Part shown: positions 4,587 through 5,742 of the stretch, in pieces
Layout: each line of letters opens with the position of its first letter
How positions within the stretch are numbered: position 1 is the first letter of the stretch
NCBI GenBank assembly: GCA_027083475.1
Contig: JALWON010000174.1
Location: 1-5,742 of the forward strand
From: Sulfurimonas sp.
GTDB lineage: Bacteria > Campylobacterota > Campylobacteria > Campylobacterales > Sulfurimonadaceae
Length of the DNA stretch: 5,742 nt
Direction: 5' to 3'
Position numbers and translations under genes: made by a program
Notes under the pieces: generated by a model
What the model was told of the DNA's origin: nothing
Database searches by the model: none
What the model saw: the letters and a program-made list of their open reading frames with translations, nothing else

Positions 4587-5742
4587 TTGTTGCGTTTCTT
4601 GTTTGTCAGTGTCCTCTTTTTTACATCACTCAGTTTTGCAGATGAATTTGATGATGGCTTTGAAGATGAGAGTGAAGAAGTTGTTGTAGAAGAGATTCAA
4701 AAAAAGAACTATTATTTGCTTGGAAACATAGAGCAACAAGCAAACTTTGCAACCCATAACACAAGACCTCATAACAATCTGAATGCTTTAAAATCTTCAC
4801 TCTACCTTGAATCGGAGTATAGTTTCAATGAAAACAACAAACTAAGAGTGAGTGCAAAAGCTTTTTATGATTTTATCTACGACATGCAGAGCGATAGAAG
4901 TTATACACAAGAAGAAAAAGATGATATGCGCTACGAAGCAGAAATCTTTGATCTCTACCTGCAAGGAAAAATTACAAATAATTTAGATTATAAGATAGGA
5001 CGACAGGTTCTTGTGTGGGGACGCTCTGACACTATTCGAGTTACAGATATACTCAACCCTCTTGATAACCGTTCCCCCGGAGTCACAGATATAGAAGACC
5101 TGCGTTTACCTGTGGCTATGGCAAAGTTTGATTACTATTTTGGAGATTGGGCAGCGAGTGCTATCGTGATAGGGAAGACAAGATATAGTAAAAACCCTGC
5201 ATTTGGGAGTGATTTTTACCCCTTTGCACAAAGAGTTCCTGAGCCATATAAAACAAATAAACCTGCCTATGCTTTGAATTTACAAGGAACTTTTAGTGCT
5301 TGGGATATGAGTCTATATGCGGCAAAAACAACAGAAGATGCACTTTTGAGTCATGATGAATTTTATATGTTTGGCTATGCGTTTAATACTATTTATGGGA
5401 GTTGGCTTTTTAAATCAGAAGGGGCTTACTTTGACAAATATAGAGTACAAAATACACAAGATAAAATTTTTAGTCATATTTTAGTTGGATTTGAATACAA
5501 TGGCATCAATGAAACAGTCATTGCGTTTGATATAGCCAATAAATTTCTCAAAGATTCTAAAGATGTAACACAATCAGCACTGCGTGTGAGTTCAGATTTT
5601 ATGAATGATACACTCAAAGGAAACTATTTGCTTTCTTTGTATGGAAAAAGTTTGAATGAGGGTGGATTTCAAAGAGTTTGGTTTGATTATGAGATAAACG
5701 ATAACTTCAGTAGTAGTATAGGGTATGTTGATTACATACGGG
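4587..5742 (+). CDS. Outer-membrane beta-barrel protein, DUF1302 type (3' end outside the window)
   Basis: The frame is open from the stop codon of the previous gene to the window end, giving 385 codons without a stop. It begins with two consecutive TTG codons (4587 and 4590). The first 18 residues form a signal peptide (LRFLFVSVLFFTSLSFA) with likely cleavage before DEF. A very acidic mature N-terminus follows (19-35, with DGFEDES at 23-29). The body shows alternating polar and aromatic strands expected of an outer-membrane barrel. The stretch GRQVLVWGRSD (138-148), then NPLD (157-160) and LRLPVAMAKFDYYFGDW (172-188), resembles the core of DUF1302 proteins, which often sit beside RND pumps and LolA-like proteins. 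It may act as outer-membrane receptor or exit for the cargo of the other two. No spacer separates it from the LolA-like gene, so coupling is likely. It could alternatively be described only as a porin-like barrel. Confidence 0.8.
   Translation, partial: MLRFLFVSVLFFTSLSFADEFDDGFEDESEEVVVEEIQKKNYYLLGNIEQQANFATHNTRPHNNLNALKSSLYLESEYSFNENNKLRVSAKAFYDFIYDMQSDRSYTQEEKDDMRYEAEIFDLYLQGKITNNLDYKIGRQVLVWGRSDTIRVTDILNPLDNRSPGVTDIEDLRLPVAMAKFDYYFGDWAASAIVIGKTRYSKNPAFGSDFYPFAQRVPEPYKTNKPAYALNLQGTFSAWDMSLYAAKTTEDALLSHDEFYMFGYAFNTIYGSWLFKSEGAYFDKYRVQNTQDKIFSHILVGFEYNGINETVIAFDIANKFLKDSKDVTQSALRVSSDFMNDTLKGNYLLSLYGKSLNEGGFQRVWFDYEINDNFSSSIGYVDYIR

Overview
The window is AT-rich, densely coded and entirely plus-strand. 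The genes have short spacers or overlaps and Campylobacterota-like protein sequences: lysine- and glutamate-rich proteins, and a DUF4395 protein beside a small helical protein of unknown function. My best guess is a free-living Campylobacterota such as a Sulfurimonas or Sulfurovum relative. This comes from reading the proteins and was not tested by a database search.

Layout. (1) Positions 1-1131 hold the end of an upstream operon: a DUF4395 membrane protein whose start lies before the window, then a 200-residue soluble protein that I cannot assign. (2) Positions 1132-1398 are non-coding and hold the most striking object here. It is a 235-bp nested inverted-repeat element (1137-1371). A 31-bp outer stem with 29 matches encloses two further long perfect stems (16 bp and 15 bp), giving a three-way junction. 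One inner arm ends in a c(UACG)g tetraloop when read as plus-strand RNA. A strong extended -10 promoter (1105-1132) inside the end of the upstream gene would start transcription at the left edge of the element. No intrinsic terminator is visible before the next gene. The element is therefore either the structured leader or small RNA of the downstream operon, or a MITE-like palindromic insertion that now sits there. (3) Positions 1399-5742 hold a tightly coupled three-gene operon: an RND/MMPL-family inner-membrane transporter, a periplasmic LolA-like protein (ATGA overlap), and an outer-membrane beta-barrel of the DUF1302 type (no spacer, TTG start, cut by the window end).

How the genes work together. 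The last three genes give one component for each envelope compartment: an RND pump with large periplasmic domains, a soluble carrier with a lipid-binding fold, and an outer-membrane barrel. The likely job is moving a hydrophobic molecule (lipid, pigment or lipid-linked product) from the inner to the outer membrane. The cargo cannot be read from the sequence. The pump and the barrel carry a near-identical acidic motif (DGFED[D/E]S) in regions expected to face the periplasm, which could be a docking site for the shuttle.
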